This document shows, one piece after another, positions 11,333 through 21,182 of a stretch of 64,000 nucleotides of DNA (the stretch's first letter is position 1; every line of letters begins with the position of its first letter). Source of the stretch: Phytopythium helicoides (lineage: Eukaryota; Oomycota; Peronosporomycetes; Pythiales; Pythiaceae); assembly GCA_024867545.1 (NCBI GenBank), contig JANFNE010000014.1, forward strand, positions 1-64,000, given 5' to 3'. Below the pieces are notes generated by a model. It was not told where the DNA came from. It searched no databases and was given only the letters and a program-made list of their open reading frames with translations. Made by a program: the position numbers and the translations under genes.

Positions 11333-13917
11333 TTATTGCTGCTGCTCGGGGCGGCTCGCGCTCGAGGGACGACGAGCATGTGGCAGGCGTCTCGGGGGAG
11401 CAACCGCACGCGTGCTCGCAGTCGGTCGTCTCATCGGCATTCGTTCCAGCGAGTCGATGAGCGCCAGCGAGTCCACGAGGTCGAACAGCATGTGCTCGCG
11501 GCGCTGACGGAGTTCGTTGCGCATGCGCGGAAGGTCGGCTACACGTCCCTGCAGAAGGCCCAAAGGAGTTCCACCGCCGTTGAGGCCAGGTGCTTCCGGA
11601 GGGCTGGCTCGGGGGTTTCCAGGCATGAATGCGCGGTACGAAGTAGATTGCTGCTGCTGCTGGTTATCCTCAGCGGGATGGGAGTCGGAAGTGGACGCGT
11701 TCTGGACGTCGTCGTCAATTTCGCTGAGGTTGAATGATTCTGGCAACTCGGGATCATCGACCAAGGGGGCTGTGCGCACCTGAGGCGAGTGCACAAGCGT
11801 GGCAGGCGCCTCAGCGGTTGGAGAATCCTCGCTACCGTCTTGAATATCTGACGTCAGTGGCTCCACCGGCAATGTGATCGGCATACCTCGGAAAGGTGAC
11901 AGCAACTCGGCGCTGGGATCACTTAGAATCCCATCAGGCTCGAATCGGTTCTGTCCTGGGTGGCGAGGGGTGGGAGCCCTAAAGGCACTGGCTCGAGGCG
12001 TGGATTCTCCGCCCTCTCGTGGAGTGCCTGCCCCACTGGGTCGAGGAGAGCTTACACCCTCTCCATCACTGTCTGCATCATCTTCCGACGCACCTGTCCA
12101 CTTCCACTTTTTCTTTGACTTGAGCGTCAGAATGGTGCGACCAATCTTGACGTGCATGGTTTTGTTCCAGTCCAACTCGAGTGGCTTGCTCAGAAACAGC
12201 ATGGTGCCGTTGGAGCTTGAGGCATCGAACAGGAAAAAATGGCCCTGTTCATAGAGAGTAGCGTATTAGTTTTCGCGACACGAGCAATGGGTACCTCATT
12301 CTGAATCGCAACGGACGACGTACATCTTGGAATTTGATCTTGGCATGAAGCTGTGAGACGGTTCGGTACCGTAGAGTCATGTTGTTCGTCGTCGAGCGAC
12401 CGATGGTCAGGTACTGCTGGCCGCGTGGCAGGCTGTTCAACACAAGAGTCCACACATCAGTCATAAATCCAGGGAAACACAACGCTATCAAGGACGCACT
12501 TGGCGAAGCTGAGCTGGAAACGGGTGTTGGTGAGGGCGGTAGACCGGTTGCGGGTCTCATGCTGCGTGACGACGGCGAAAGTCACATACGGGGGTGGCAG
12601 CTTCTTGGCGAGCAGCGATACAACGCGTCCGTCGTCGAGCCGGACGCTCGTGAGGTATGTGGCCTTGCAGATACTGCAGACGTCAAGCCCGTCCGTATTG
12701 GTGACAGCGCACACCTTCTGGTTGGGATTGTTGCCCTCGGCGTCGAGGTTGTTGTTCCAGCGCTGCAGGCACTCAAGGTGCACGTACTTGGTGTCGCCCT
12801 TGCAGTCACATGGCGCGACGAGCGGGTTCTCCTCTGGCTCCTCATCTCCGTCGTAACAAATGTAGCAGAAGCGCTTGCCGGCCACGCCGGCGACACCCAC
12901 GGTGCGACTGCCGTCCTTGGCGCCGCCACCTTGCCCATCGGCGCCGGCCGAGTCCCTGCCGGCGCGAGCGTCCTCTTCGGACTCGCCCTCGTCCGAGGTC
13001 TCTCCGCCCACACGTCGCGTGCGCGCGCAGTCGTCCTTGTCGTCTGCACGGTCGTCGTCGTCGTCCATCTGGGCGCCTCGCGAGTCGGTGGGGTGGAATG
13101 TCTGCTGGAGCGGGAGGCTGAGGTAGTTCTCCTTGAGGAACTCGTACTCCTCCTCGCTGAGCGCCTCGAGCGTCTCTTCACTGGCCGTGCGGTTGATCTC
13201 ACAGACGACGAGTCCGACGGACCCGATGCGCAGCAGGTCTCCGATGCGGAGGCTGTGTGGGATGATGGGGTACTTCTTGCTCCCCAGCACGCGGCAGACG
13301 CCCGTGTGTCCCGAGAATCGCTCGATGCTGGACCCACACACAAACTTCCCGACCCCGCGGTCGTACTTGATGGCCAGCGTGGTGGCGCGCGTGTCGTTGA
13401 GGATGCACTCCTTCATGGGCGCGGGTTTGCGCTCGGCCTCCTCCTCGTCTCCCTCCTCCTTCTGGTTATCCTCCTCCTCCTCCTGGTCGCCGTCCACCGC
13501 CGCCGTCGAACCCCCATTGTCGCGCTCGTTCTCGTCCGGCACCTCGCGCATGTGCAGCGCGCGGAAGCTCGCCGCCAGCTCCCGCTCCGCGTCGCCCGAC
13601 GCGCCCAGGAAAGGGTACGCGCCGCGCTGCGGCCCGTGCAGCACGGCGCCGTCCTCATCCACCGTGAACTCGAGCCGCGGCAGAGTGCGCCGCCCGCGAG
13701 AGGCGCCCGCGCGCGCGCTCGCCGCGTCCACAGCGCCGCCGCGCGCCTCGCCTGGCGTCGTCGTCTCGGCCTTGACCTCCACGCGGCGCACGCTCTTGAA
13801 GCCCATGTGCTTGGCGCGCAGCATGGCGAGCAACTGGCCTCGCCTCGGCGCGCCCCGGCGTGGCTTGCTTTCCCCTTGCGGACCGTCGGGCCGGCTGGGT
13901 TTGCGAAGGGGCGACAA
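11333..13917 (-). CDS. FHA / RING-CH (RINGv) / FHA protein, putative E3 ubiquitin ligase
   Basis: Three exons (13917-12500, 12432-12324, 12244-11333) join in frame to 812 residues. An FHA-like segment in the middle of exon 1 reads ERFSGHTGVCR then HSLRIGDLLRIGSVGLVV. It is followed by a long acidic linker and then a RING-CH domain: CYIC, CDCKGDTKYVHLECLQRW, and a final CSIC pair in C4HC3 order, the type seen in MARCH ligases. Exons 2-3 give a second, more canonical FHA domain: YLTIGRSTTNN, VSQLHAKI, FLFDASSSNGT (GR, SxxH and NG core residues). The C-terminal 250 residues are Pro/Ser-rich and disordered. FHA domains bind phosphothreonine, so the protein may link phosphorylation to ubiquitin transfer. 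No transmembrane helices are seen, unlike most MARCH proteins. Substrates are unknown. Confidence 0.8.
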
Positions 13918-14217
13918 GTGCCCCGGGCGATCGATAGAGCTGAGTTTTTGGAGAGGAAACGGACGCTTAAATTGTGGGCGATGAGAGAAGAGGGAGGAGA
14001 GGGATTATGCAGGGAGAGAGACACTTGGAGATGTATACTTGGTTGCACTTGAGGGAAGGGGAAGAATGGGCGGTGATATGCGATTTCACAGGGAAATAAA
14101 CATGATTTGTCGAAACTAAACCTCTATGTTTTAGGGAGGATCTGTGATGTTGTGGGGACAATTCGACCTGCACCGCAAGAGTGCATTTTGACTTCCCGGT
14201 ATACTGTGTTAAGAATG

Positions 14218-14305
14218 TGTTAAGAATTTGCTAGAAATTTGGCGGCCTCCCATTGGCTGGTGCCAAAAGTGGTGGTCGGATTCGTGGAATCCCAGAACCG
14301 GGTAG
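14218..14305. repeat. 88-bp direct repeat, copy 1
   Basis: Begins TGTTAAGAAT and ends CGGGTAG. It is nearly identical to copy 2, which starts 125 bp later, with only two differences noted. It contains a CCATTGGCTGG (inverted CCAAT) box. Confidence 0.85.
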
Positions 14306-14342
14306 GGTCGTTTTGACTACCAAGTAGTCCATGCTAGAAATA

Positions 14343-14430
14343 TGTTAAGAATATGCTAGAAATTTGGCGGCCTCCCATTGGCTGGTGCCAAAAGTGGTGG
14401 TCGGATTCGTGGAATCCCAGAACAGGGTAG
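14343..14430. repeat. 88-bp direct repeat, copy 2
   Basis: Same sequence as copy 1 except TTGCTAG/ATGCTAG and AACCGGG/AACAGGG. The 37-bp spacer between copies contains GACTACCAAGTAGTC, a small palindrome built from the same GACTACC word as the element ends. Confidence 0.85.
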
Positions 14431-14840
14431 CGGTTCCCGCTATGGGTGTCTGTAATAGGGGTTACAGACTACCCAGAAGTCAATTTTTGGACTACCCGGA
14501 AGTCATGCCTTTGCCGATGATGCGGTAGTTGCCATGGGAGGCGCCGTCGTCGTCGTCGAGCCCTGGCAGCGGTTTGTCTGGCGCGGCGCTCGGGTCAAGC
14601 GGCTCCTCATACAGGGAAAGCAGCGTCGGCAGCGACGTGTTGCTGCTGGGCAGATCGGTTGACAGCGCGAGTGCGGGTCGTCGGCCAGGATCTCGTCGTC
14701 GCCGTCGTCTATTGCCGTCGTGGCGACGAAACGCCGTGATCCGTTTCGCGGCGAAATGAACCCATTGCGAGTGCCACGCGGGACTCGCTCGACTTCAACT
14801 TGGTCAGCAGTCTCTCTCCACAGCCCAGCCTCGATCGCAA

Positions 14841-17094
14841 ATGCAACGGCAGCCCAGAGGAGGCATCGACCCGGAGCTGTTCGCTCCGAGCGCCTCGAGC
14901 GGCAGCGGGTTGCGAGATGGCGGCAAGGACTCGATGGCGACTGGCTACTACCATAATGGCAACTTTCCTTCGTCGACAGGCTGGGGACAGTCCGCTCGCT
15001 TCGGCGGCTCGCAGCAGCGAGTGGGAGGCAACCAGGGCGAGCAGGAGCCAGCGGTGCTGGCGACCCTCGAGCTCGAGCACATGACCGGCTTCACGGGCAA
15101 GAACAAGGCCACGGTGCACGCCCATCCGACCGACCCGGATGCCTACGTCACATGGTTCGACTTCTTCATGGCTTGTTGTCTTGAACGTTGTGACTCTAAC
15201 AATACTGTAACCAGTATGGGGGCAGCGGTTGTGTTGGGCAACATCCACGAGAGCCACGGTCAGGAGCTGCTTCGAGGACACGACGAAGAGATCAATCTTT
15301 TGAGCATGGCAAACACTGGATCGATGGTCGCGTCGGCGCAGCTCCCTTCTCGTCGACGGGCGGGAGCAGCTGTGATTGTCGTGTGGGACCTTGCAGCTCG
15401 TCGCCAATTGTTTTCCCTTGAGGGATTCCAACGCCCCGTTCTGCAAATGGCGTTCTCTCCAGATGACCATTTTCTTGTGGCATCATCTGAGGATTGCCGC
15501 ATCATGCTCTGGGATATGCGGGTAGGTTCAACCTCACTGCACGAACGCAAAGGGGGGATTCTACCGTCTAACTGTACTGCTGTTGTCGCTACTCTGTTAG
15601 ACGTCTGAATTAGTGCTGACCAAGTCCTTTCCTGCACCAGCGACCATTGTCAACTGGGGAAGAATGGAGGAGAAGTCGCGTCGACCAAAGTACGAGCTGA
15701 CTCTCGCCTACTCCAGTCAGCTTCTTCTCGGAGAGCTTGCGTATGATATATCCGGGATGCAGTACAAGCTTGAAGTTGCGCCAATCGCCATGCCGAATGT
15801 CGGGCTTGCACGCAGCTACTTGTGTGCGACCATCACCTTTCCGTCTATGGATTTGCTAGCTGGAACGATGGCAGGTGAGCTGGTCGTGTTCAGCACAGAA
15901 GCACAAGTGTACCGGGATGCCCTTCCTGTATCGAGGAATGGAGTTCACAGTCTAGCGACGTGCCGTACGACTGGCTTTGTCTACGTCGGAGCAGGGGACG
16001 GCGTGCTAAAGAAGCTAATCGGCCGAGGGTGCGAAATGAATCTCATCGGTCAAGTCCAGCTCGTTGGAGGAATCACGAGTGTCTCGGTTGGCGCCGGTGG
16101 TTCAAAGCTCTTTGCAGGCACAACGGCAGGAAAAACGTACCTGGTCAACACATCGACGCTAGAAACCACAGAGATCGCGAGCAGCCACTTGGGTCCGGTG
16201 ACAGGATGCTCATTCGGGGACTCGTGCGAGACAGTGGTGACCATTTCGATGGATGGATCCGTGAGATTGTGGGATCTGTCGAGCTATTCGCTGCGCGCAA
16301 TGGCGACAGAAGCCGTCGGAGGACTCAGCATCGTCCAAACACCAAATAGTAGACCCAGCACTGCGCATGGCAGCGCATCCATCTTGCTCACCGGGTGGTC
16401 AGATGGCTGGATTCGAGCATTCGACGCCAGCACGATATCTAAAAAGTGGCACATCGCGAACGCTCATCGTGGAGAAGTCACGAGTGTCGCTTGCAGCGGA
16501 GATGGCAAATTCGCAGTAAGCGGCGCGAGCGATGGCGGTGTCAGCGTTTGGTCATTGGCAACACGAGAACTAGTGCTGCAATTCCACGAGCATTCACGCG
16601 CAGTGTCACAGGTTCTAGTAGATGTGGGGAAACCTCACTGGGTGCATTCGTGCGGCCAGGACAAGACGCTTTTCATCTACGACCTGAAGAGCGAGCGCCG
16701 GGTTGTGGCACAGCAAGTGCGTGAGGGAGCATTCCTTGGCATTTCACAGCGACTCGACAGCGAAACGGAGATCGTCACTGCCGGTGCGGATGGGAGACTT
16801 CTAGTCTGGGACTGCGATGTCCCAGTTCCTGTTATGAGTCAAGTCAGCCCTTATCGCTCCCGCCTCACCTGCCTCAGCGTTTCTCCTTCTGGTCGTTTCC
16901 TCGCGGTTGGAAGCGATGATAGCGAGGTTCGAGTATATGAAGTGGCGGGACTGTCGGTTGTAGCAGAGTCTGCAGCTTTGGGACACTCCTCGGCTGTCAA
17001 CAAGTTAGCATGGAGCCCTGATGAGCGACAACTTGTGTCGGTCGGCGCTGACGCTTGTGTCTGCATATGGAACTTTTACCTCGAAGAGAACTGA
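14841..17094 (+). CDS. CFAP52/WDR16-like WD40 protein (cilia and flagella associated)
   Basis: Exons 14841-15154, 15215-15521 and 15601-17094 join in frame to 704 residues. The first intron is 60 bp, a multiple of three and stop-free, so retention cannot be excluded from sequence alone. After a Gly/Ser-rich N-terminus the protein has LELEHMTGFTGKNKATVHAH, then MGAAVVLGNI and repeated WD units: FSPDDHFLVASSEDCRIMLW, ISMDGSVRLWDL, SGASDGGVSVWSL, TAGADGRLLVWD, ending VGADACVCIWNFYLEEN. The L-E-x-x-x-G-F-x-G opening and about 12 WD repeats over 600 residues match CFAP52, an axonemal protein inside doublet microtubules. Oomycete zoospores are biflagellate, so the role fits. A different WD40 scaffold remains possible. 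Confidence 0.65.
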
Positions 17095-17222
17095 GCGTTT
17101 GCAAGACACATCGTTCATTAAGATGGTAACAATGATGTCGTGTTCATAGACGCACTAACACATTCATGAGAGACGCGCTCGATTCAACACTTGATCGTTC
17201 GGTTCTTCCGTCCGTCGTTTCT

Positions 17223-17870
17223 CTAGGCGACCGAGACGCTTGGATACGCTGGTAGCATATCAGGGGCTCCGAAGTCGCAACTCCCCACCTTGTAGCTCTT
17301 GATGTGCGTGGCAATCTGCGCGGTCGAGCAGCACGAACAGAAGAAAGACACGAGGCAGTCTTCGCAGCCGCTACCGGGGATCTGGAAGCGCTCGCGTGTG
17401 AGACGTCGCAGATGCCACACAAACACGAACACGACGATCTGCACGGCAATCGACACGATACGGTAAGCGACGTTAGCGCTACGGGACGTCCGCACGCGGT
17501 GTGCGTAGTAGTAGTAATCGTAGCCGTAGTCGTCGTCTCCGAGTGTGACTTGATCCCCAACGGCGACAAAGAACATGATCCACTCGAGGGCGATCACAAC
17601 GGCCGCGATGATGATCACCGTCAGGTACGGAGCAACGTTCAGACGGTGCGAGATTTGCGCGAGCGAGACGCATGGGCAGAAGGTGACCATGAGGCAGTTG
17701 GGCACGAGCGACGAGAAGCAGTCACAGAGGTTGGCATCCCACTTGCCGGTTGTGATCCCGAGCTCTTCAAATGTCACGTTGCTAGCCGCTGCCTTGCCGG
17801 TCTCTACTTCCATAGCGTAGACAGCTTCAGGTTCAGCCGACTTGGTCGCTGGAGTTGTCAGGTGACTCAT
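17223..17870 (-). CDS. PLAC8 family protein, array copy 1
   Basis: 215 residues, single exon, ATG at 17870. The first PLAC8 half (residues about 43-78) is GKWDANLCDCFSSLVPNC followed by FCPCVSLAQISHRL. Two hydrophobic helices flank a variable loop containing DDDYGYDYYYY. The second half is TRERFQIPGSGCEDC, FCSCCSTAQIATH, then the tail KSYKVGSCDFGAPDMLPAYP. PLAC8 (PF04749) proteins are small cysteine-rich membrane or membrane-associated proteins; plant members affect organ size and metal transport, animal ones differentiation. The molecular role here is unknown. This is the most downstream (leftmost) array copy and ends about 130 bp from the CFAP52-like stop codon, tail-to-tail. Confidence 0.85.
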   Translation of the reverse strand: MSHLTTPATKSAEPEAVYAMEVETGKAAASNVTFEELGITTGKWDANLCDCFSSLVPNCLMVTFCPCVSLAQISHRLNVAPYLTVIIIAAVVIALEWIMFFVAVGDQVTLGDDDYGYDYYYYAHRVRTSRSANVAYRIVSIAVQIVVFVFVWHLRRLTRERFQIPGSGCEDCLVSFFCSCCSTAQIATHIKSYKVGSCDFGAPDMLPAYPSVSVA

Positions 17871-17915
17871 TGTCGGGTGTTCGGTGGCTTGTAGGAGTTG
17901 GTGTGTGCTGCTAGA

Positions 17916-17934
17916 GGTGAAAGATGGAATGATC
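17916..17934 (-). promoter_or_regulatory. Oomycete initiator + flanking element, PLAC8 copy 1
   Basis: On the minus strand GATCATTCCATCTTTCACC contains TCATTCC (Inr-like) followed by a CTTTCAC flanking element, ending 46 bp upstream of the ATG. This is the composite motif known from oomycete promoters; assignment is by eye. Confidence 0.5.
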
Positions 17935-18394
17935 GAGCTTTGTGGTGGTGCCGATGTTGACTGTCAGAGCTCCAGCATGGAACGTGCCGCTGAGGTTGTG
18001 CTGGCTTCTGAACCCGTGACACATTTCGGACGCAGACTCGTCGGCTTTTGCTGTTCGCCGTCCATCCATCCCGCTGGTCCGATCGAGCCGGCTGGTCGCC
18101 AAGAAACGCTGTTCTGAACCGCCCGCAGGATTTTCAAGCTACCGGGAAACTGAGCCGTGCTCTATGCGGCCAGCATGGTGCGAGCACTCCATGGGATAGT
18201 GCTCAGCGACTGCTCGCATCGCGTTCTTTGGTAGGAGTTTCCACTTCAACCAGACCAGGTCCGGTCGACATCGCCGACCAGCAAACAGAGCGCAACGCAT
18301 GCTCCATATGGGCAAACTGCGAACCACCATGTATTGTTTCAACATCACACGAGGTTATGACGATTACGAGGTGAGTTACAGCAGCGAAATTCCC

Positions 18395-18811
18395 TCACTT
18401 AAACGCCGGGAGCGTGTCGGGTGCGCCAAAGTCACAGCTTCCGGGCTTGTAGCTCTTGATGTGAGTCGCTGTCTGGGCGAGGACGCAAGTCGAGCACCAC
18501 GTCGCAGCACAGCAGTCGCCGCAACAGCTACCGGGGATCTTGAAAGCTGTGCGCGTCTTGGAACGCAGGTGCCACGCCCAGCAGCAGCCAAAACCGCAGA
18601 AAGTGGTGAGGCACGATAGTCCGTACGAATTACCGAGGCGCTGAGCGATCTGTCCGATCGAGATGCACGGGCAGCACCAAGCCATCAAGCAGTTGGGCAC
18701 CAAGTGCGTACAGCAGTCACAAAAGCCATTTTCCCACTCCCCAGTCTTGATTGAGTCGCCTTCACGATCAATCTGGACGGCATACGATCCTGTGGGCTGT
18801 CCGTCGGCCAT
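18395..18811 (-). CDS. PLAC8 family protein, array copy 2 (short form)
   Basis: 138 residues from the ATG at 18811 (MADGQPTGSYAVQ). The frame is open further upstream but without another ATG that fits its paralogues. First half: GEWENGFCDCCTHLVPNC, CCPCISIGQIAQRL. Only one short hydrophobic stretch (GLSCLTTFCGFGCCWAW) separates it from the second half TRTAFKIPGSCCGDC, WCSTCVLAQTATH and tail KSYKPGSCDFGAPDTLPAF. The variable loop seen in copies 1, 10 and 11 is absent, so this is the compact form closest to plant and animal PLAC8 proteins. Confidence 0.85.
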   Translation of the reverse strand: MADGQPTGSYAVQIDREGDSIKTGEWENGFCDCCTHLVPNCLMAWCCPCISIGQIAQRLGNSYGLSCLTTFCGFGCCWAWHLRSKTRTAFKIPGSCCGDCCAATWCSTCVLAQTATHIKSYKPGSCDFGAPDTLPAFK

Positions 18812-18873
18812 GTTGACAATATGAGCTTGAGAGGTGGGTAGACCGACTGGAAGACTCGAACTTGGTTTGCTCA

Positions 18874-19028
18874 ACTGGAAGAAGATTGTAGAATGAGTAG
18901 AATGAGTTGTAGAAAACTAATGCTGTGCTTGTCCATTCCATTGTAGAATTGTAGTAGATAGAAGGAGTGTATCCATTCCATCCATTCCATTGAATGAGTC
19001 CATTGAAGAATGAGGAAAACTAATGCCG
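18874..19028. repeat. Left direct-repeat cluster beside the PPDK relic
   Basis: Contains ACTGGAAGAAGATTGTAGAA (from 18874) and two versions of GAAAACTAATGC-GTG (18912-18925 and 19014-19028), plus several CCATTCCAT words between them. The same ACTGGAAGAA-ATTGTAGAATGAG...GGAAAACTA string recurs at 19748-19779 on the other side of the relic. Confidence 0.65.
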
Positions 19029-19140
19029 TGCGAGCTCTGGATTTTATCAACAATATCCAGTTTAGGATGGAGGCAGTTTCGATTGTAGGTTAGAATTCGA
19101 TTGTAGATGTGGGTTAGAATTGTATGGACGGCGTCTCCGA

Positions 19141-19640
19141 GTCACCATCACCACCGAGGTGTGCCAGGTGTTCTACGACGTGGGCGGCCGCTTCCCTGAC
19201 GAGCTCATGTCGGAGGTCAAGAAGGGCATCGCGATTTTGGAGAGGAAGCTGAACAAGACGTTCAGCGACGCCAGCAACCCGATGCTCGTCTAGGTGCGGG
19301 CGCCGCCATCTTTATGCCCGCCATGATGGACACGGTGCTCAACCTCAAGGGCACGGCCGTCAACGTGCACGCCATAGTCTACGACAACATCGACGACGAC
19401 TTGGGCATGGGCCCGCCAACGGAGAGAACAGGCTCGACGGTGAGTTTCTGCTCAGCGCGCAGGGCGAGGACTTGGTCGCGGGTATCCGCACGACGCAGCA
19501 CATCTCGGAGCTGGCCATCAAGATGCCCGCCGTCTCGACAAGACCGTGCACCGCCTCATCACGAAGGAGAAAGCCGTGGCGGCATGATGTTGCACGCCGC
19601 CGTGGTGGCTCGTGGCTGGAGAAGGCCGTGATGGAGGTCA
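19141..19640 (+). pseudogene. Decayed fragment of pyruvate phosphate dikinase (PPDK)
   Basis: On the plus strand 19141-19293 reads VTITTEVCQVFYDVGG, ELMSEVKKGI and SNPMLV, then a TAG stop. This corresponds to the N-terminal nucleotide-binding region of PPDK (family pattern: IST-E-C-x-x-F-Y-x-x-G-G ... N-P-L-L-V-S-V-R-S-G). In a shifted frame MPAMMDTVLNL (from 19317) matches the following M-P-G-M-M-D-T-V-L-N-L block. Further on, in another frame, GEDLVAGIRTTQHISEL (about 19465-19515) matches the Q-G-E-D-V-V-A-G-I-R-T-P motif. Internal stops, frame changes and deletions between blocks show it is dead. Its high GC and third-position GC bias differ sharply from the AT-rich flanks, so it came from a normal coding copy elsewhere. 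Confidence 0.8.
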
Positions 19641-19747
19641 TCAGTAGTACGTTGAACATTTGAAAAAGTTGTTGTGAGCTGCCGTAAACTAGCTTATACA
19701 ATCGTGTTTGCGTTATGAATGCTTTTTCAAGCTTGAGGGGTGGGTAG

Positions 19748-19779
19748 ACTGGAAGAAAATTGTAGAATGAGGAAAACTA
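19748..19779. repeat. Right direct repeat beside the PPDK relic
   Basis: ACTGGAAGAAAATTGTAGAA followed by TGAGGAAAACTA, near-identical to the words in the cluster at 18874-19028 and in the same orientation. Together they bracket the PPDK relic. Confidence 0.65.
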
Positions 19780-19930
19780 CCGTCGCGCGTAGTTTGTGGG
19801 GCGTTTTGAGTGAAGAATAGTGAAACAAGGGGTTACAACGGCGTCGCTAGGCCGTGAAGGCACACATCTTCTAGAGAACCGAGTAACAGCCGCTCTCAAC
19901 AGACGAGCGGCTCGGATGAGCATCTCTAAT

Positions 19931-20422
19931 CTATGGGTCGAGATAAACTGGGTAGGCCGGCAAGGTATCTTTCGGCCCAAAGTAGCAGCTTCCGGGTGTG
20001 TAACTTTTGACGTGCGTTGCCATTTGAGCCAACGCACAGTTCGAGCAGCAAATTGACACGCAGCAGTCACCACAACAACTGCCTGGGATATTAAACCGTT
20101 CCCGTGTGGAGTAGCGCACTTGGCATATCCAGAACCATAGAAACACTTGTGGGAGACCAGCGCCGAGTGTCACCAACACGAAGTAGAGAACAAGAGACCA
20201 GCAGTACGAGGCAACTCCGAGTCGTGCCGAGATTTGCGCTAGCGAAACACACGGACAAAAGAATGCTGTGCAGCAGTTGGGCATGCAGTGCTTGCAGCAG
20301 CCGCATAAACCAGTCTCCCACTTTCCGTTCTTGATGTGGAGTGCTGGCACTAGCAACGGATCCTTCATACTAGAGTCTGCAGCAGGAACGGGATAATACA
20401 TAACAGGAGCTGTGGTTTTCAT
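19931..20422 (-). CDS. PLAC8 family protein, array copy 3
   Basis: 163 residues, ATG at 20422. First half GKWETGLCGCCKHCMPNC, FCPCVSLAQISARL. A single long hydrophobic segment (CWSLVLYFVLVTLGAGLPQV, then FLWFWICQV) has no polar loop. The second half is TRERFNIPGSCCGDC, ICCSNCALAQMATH, with the tail KSYTPGSCYFGPKDTLPAYP. It is most similar to copy 4, including the Gly-L-x-Q-V-F turn in the hydrophobic part, so these two look like a recent tandem duplication. Confidence 0.88.
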   Translation of the reverse strand: MKTTAPVMYYPVPAADSSMKDPLLVPALHIKNGKWETGLCGCCKHCMPNCCTAFFCPCVSLAQISARLGVASYCWSLVLYFVLVTLGAGLPQVFLWFWICQVRYSTRERFNIPGSCCGDCCVSICCSNCALAQMATHVKSYTPGSCYFGPKDTLPAYPVYLDP

Positions 20423-20636
20423 CCTGCTTGCCTACCTGAAGGCGAATTCCAAAATGATGCCTGTCGTTCGCTTGCTGTCATTCGCCTGCTTTGGGTTGAC
20501 TGCAGGTCATGCATTCAAGGTGCAGCTGCGTCTCCAGGGAGTTGGACTCACACCCACTTTAAAGCGTCAAGCATCGCAATTCAAGTGGTGGCTACATTGC
20601 TTTTTGTGATCTGCAATGCTATGTTGCCTCTACCAT

Positions 20637-21182
20637 CTAAACGATATAACCCGGCAAGGTATCTGGAGGTCCAAAGTCGCAGCTTCCTGGGTTGTAGCTC
20701 TTAATGTGTGTGGCCATTTGCGCTAGTGCACAGCTAGAGCAGCAAATCGAAACGCAGCAATCTCCGCAGCAGTCGCCTGGAATGCTGAATCTCTGGCGAG
20801 TTACGTAGCGCGCTTGCCAAATCCAGATAAAGAAGAACACCTGGGAGAGACCACCGCTAAGAAACAGTAGCGTGATGAAAGAAAACAGGGAGCACTCATA
20901 TGGGGCGATGCCGAGTCGTGAAGAAATTTGCGCGAGCGATACACATGGGCAGAGGAATGACATGCAGCAATTTGGCACACAGTGCGTGCAGCACCCGCAG
21001 AGATCGACCTCCCACCCTCCAGTCTTGATAGTCGATTCTGGCGATGGGGCATGAACTGGGGATGCCACCACTTGTGATTCTTGAGCAGGGACCGCGACAG
21101 GAATCGCATAATAGAGCACTTCATCTGCAGAAGCTGGCAAGCTTGGCGCTTCTGGTTGCTGCTTGATAGGAGGCCTGTCCAT
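20637..21182 (-). CDS. PLAC8 family protein, array copy 4
   Basis: 181 residues, ATG at 21182 (MDRPPIKQQPEAP). The N-terminal 50 residues are Pro/Ser-rich and probably cytosolic and disordered. First half GGWEVDLCGCCTHCVPNC, LCPCVSLAQISSRL; a hydrophobic hairpin (FSFITLLFLSGGLSQVFFF); second half TRQRFSIPGDCCGDC, CCSSCALAQMATH; tail KSYNPGSCDFGPPDTLPGY. It pairs with copy 3. Confidence 0.88.
   Translation of the reverse strand: MDRPPIKQQPEAPSLPASADEVLYYAIPVAVPAQESQVVASPVHAPSPESTIKTGGWEVDLCGCCTHCVPNCCMSFLCPCVSLAQISSRLGIAPYECSLFSFITLLFLSGGLSQVFFFIWIWQARYVTRQRFSIPGDCCGDCCVSICCSSCALAQMATHIKSYNPGSCDFGPPDTLPGYIV

Larger units (their letters stand above)
14189..14505. mobile_element. Possible MITE-like element with imperfect terminal inverted repeats
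   Basis: The left end GACTTCCCGGTATAC (about 14190) is an imperfect inverted copy of the right end GACTACCCGGAAGTC (about 14490-14504), and a third copy, GACTACCCAGAAGTC, lies just inside the right end. Inside are two 88-bp direct repeats. There is no open reading frame. It could be a miniature inverted-repeat element or a local duplication; transposition is not shown by the sequence. Confidence 0.4.
13918..14840. other. Divergent intergenic region carrying a repeat element
   Basis: 0.9 kb between the start codons of the FHA/RING-CH and CFAP52-like genes. Its centre is occupied by the repeat element at 14189-14505; the right part (14510-14760) has short GC-rich open frames with Ser-rich translations and no recognisable gene. 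Confidence 0.55.
18812..19930. other. Intergenic region with PPDK relic and short direct repeats
   Basis: 1.1 kb between PLAC8 copies 2 and 3. The outer parts are AT-rich with repeated words (GTAGAATGAG, CCATTCCAT). The middle, 19141-19640, is a GC-rich decayed enzyme fragment listed separately. No intact gene is supported. Confidence 0.6.

Noticed and set aside
12379..14052. Plus-strand open frame of 557 codons
   Set aside because: It lies antisense to the FHA/RING-CH exons and runs through their introns; its translation is low-complexity Leu/Arg/Val typical of the reverse strand of GC-rich coding sequence, with no domain.
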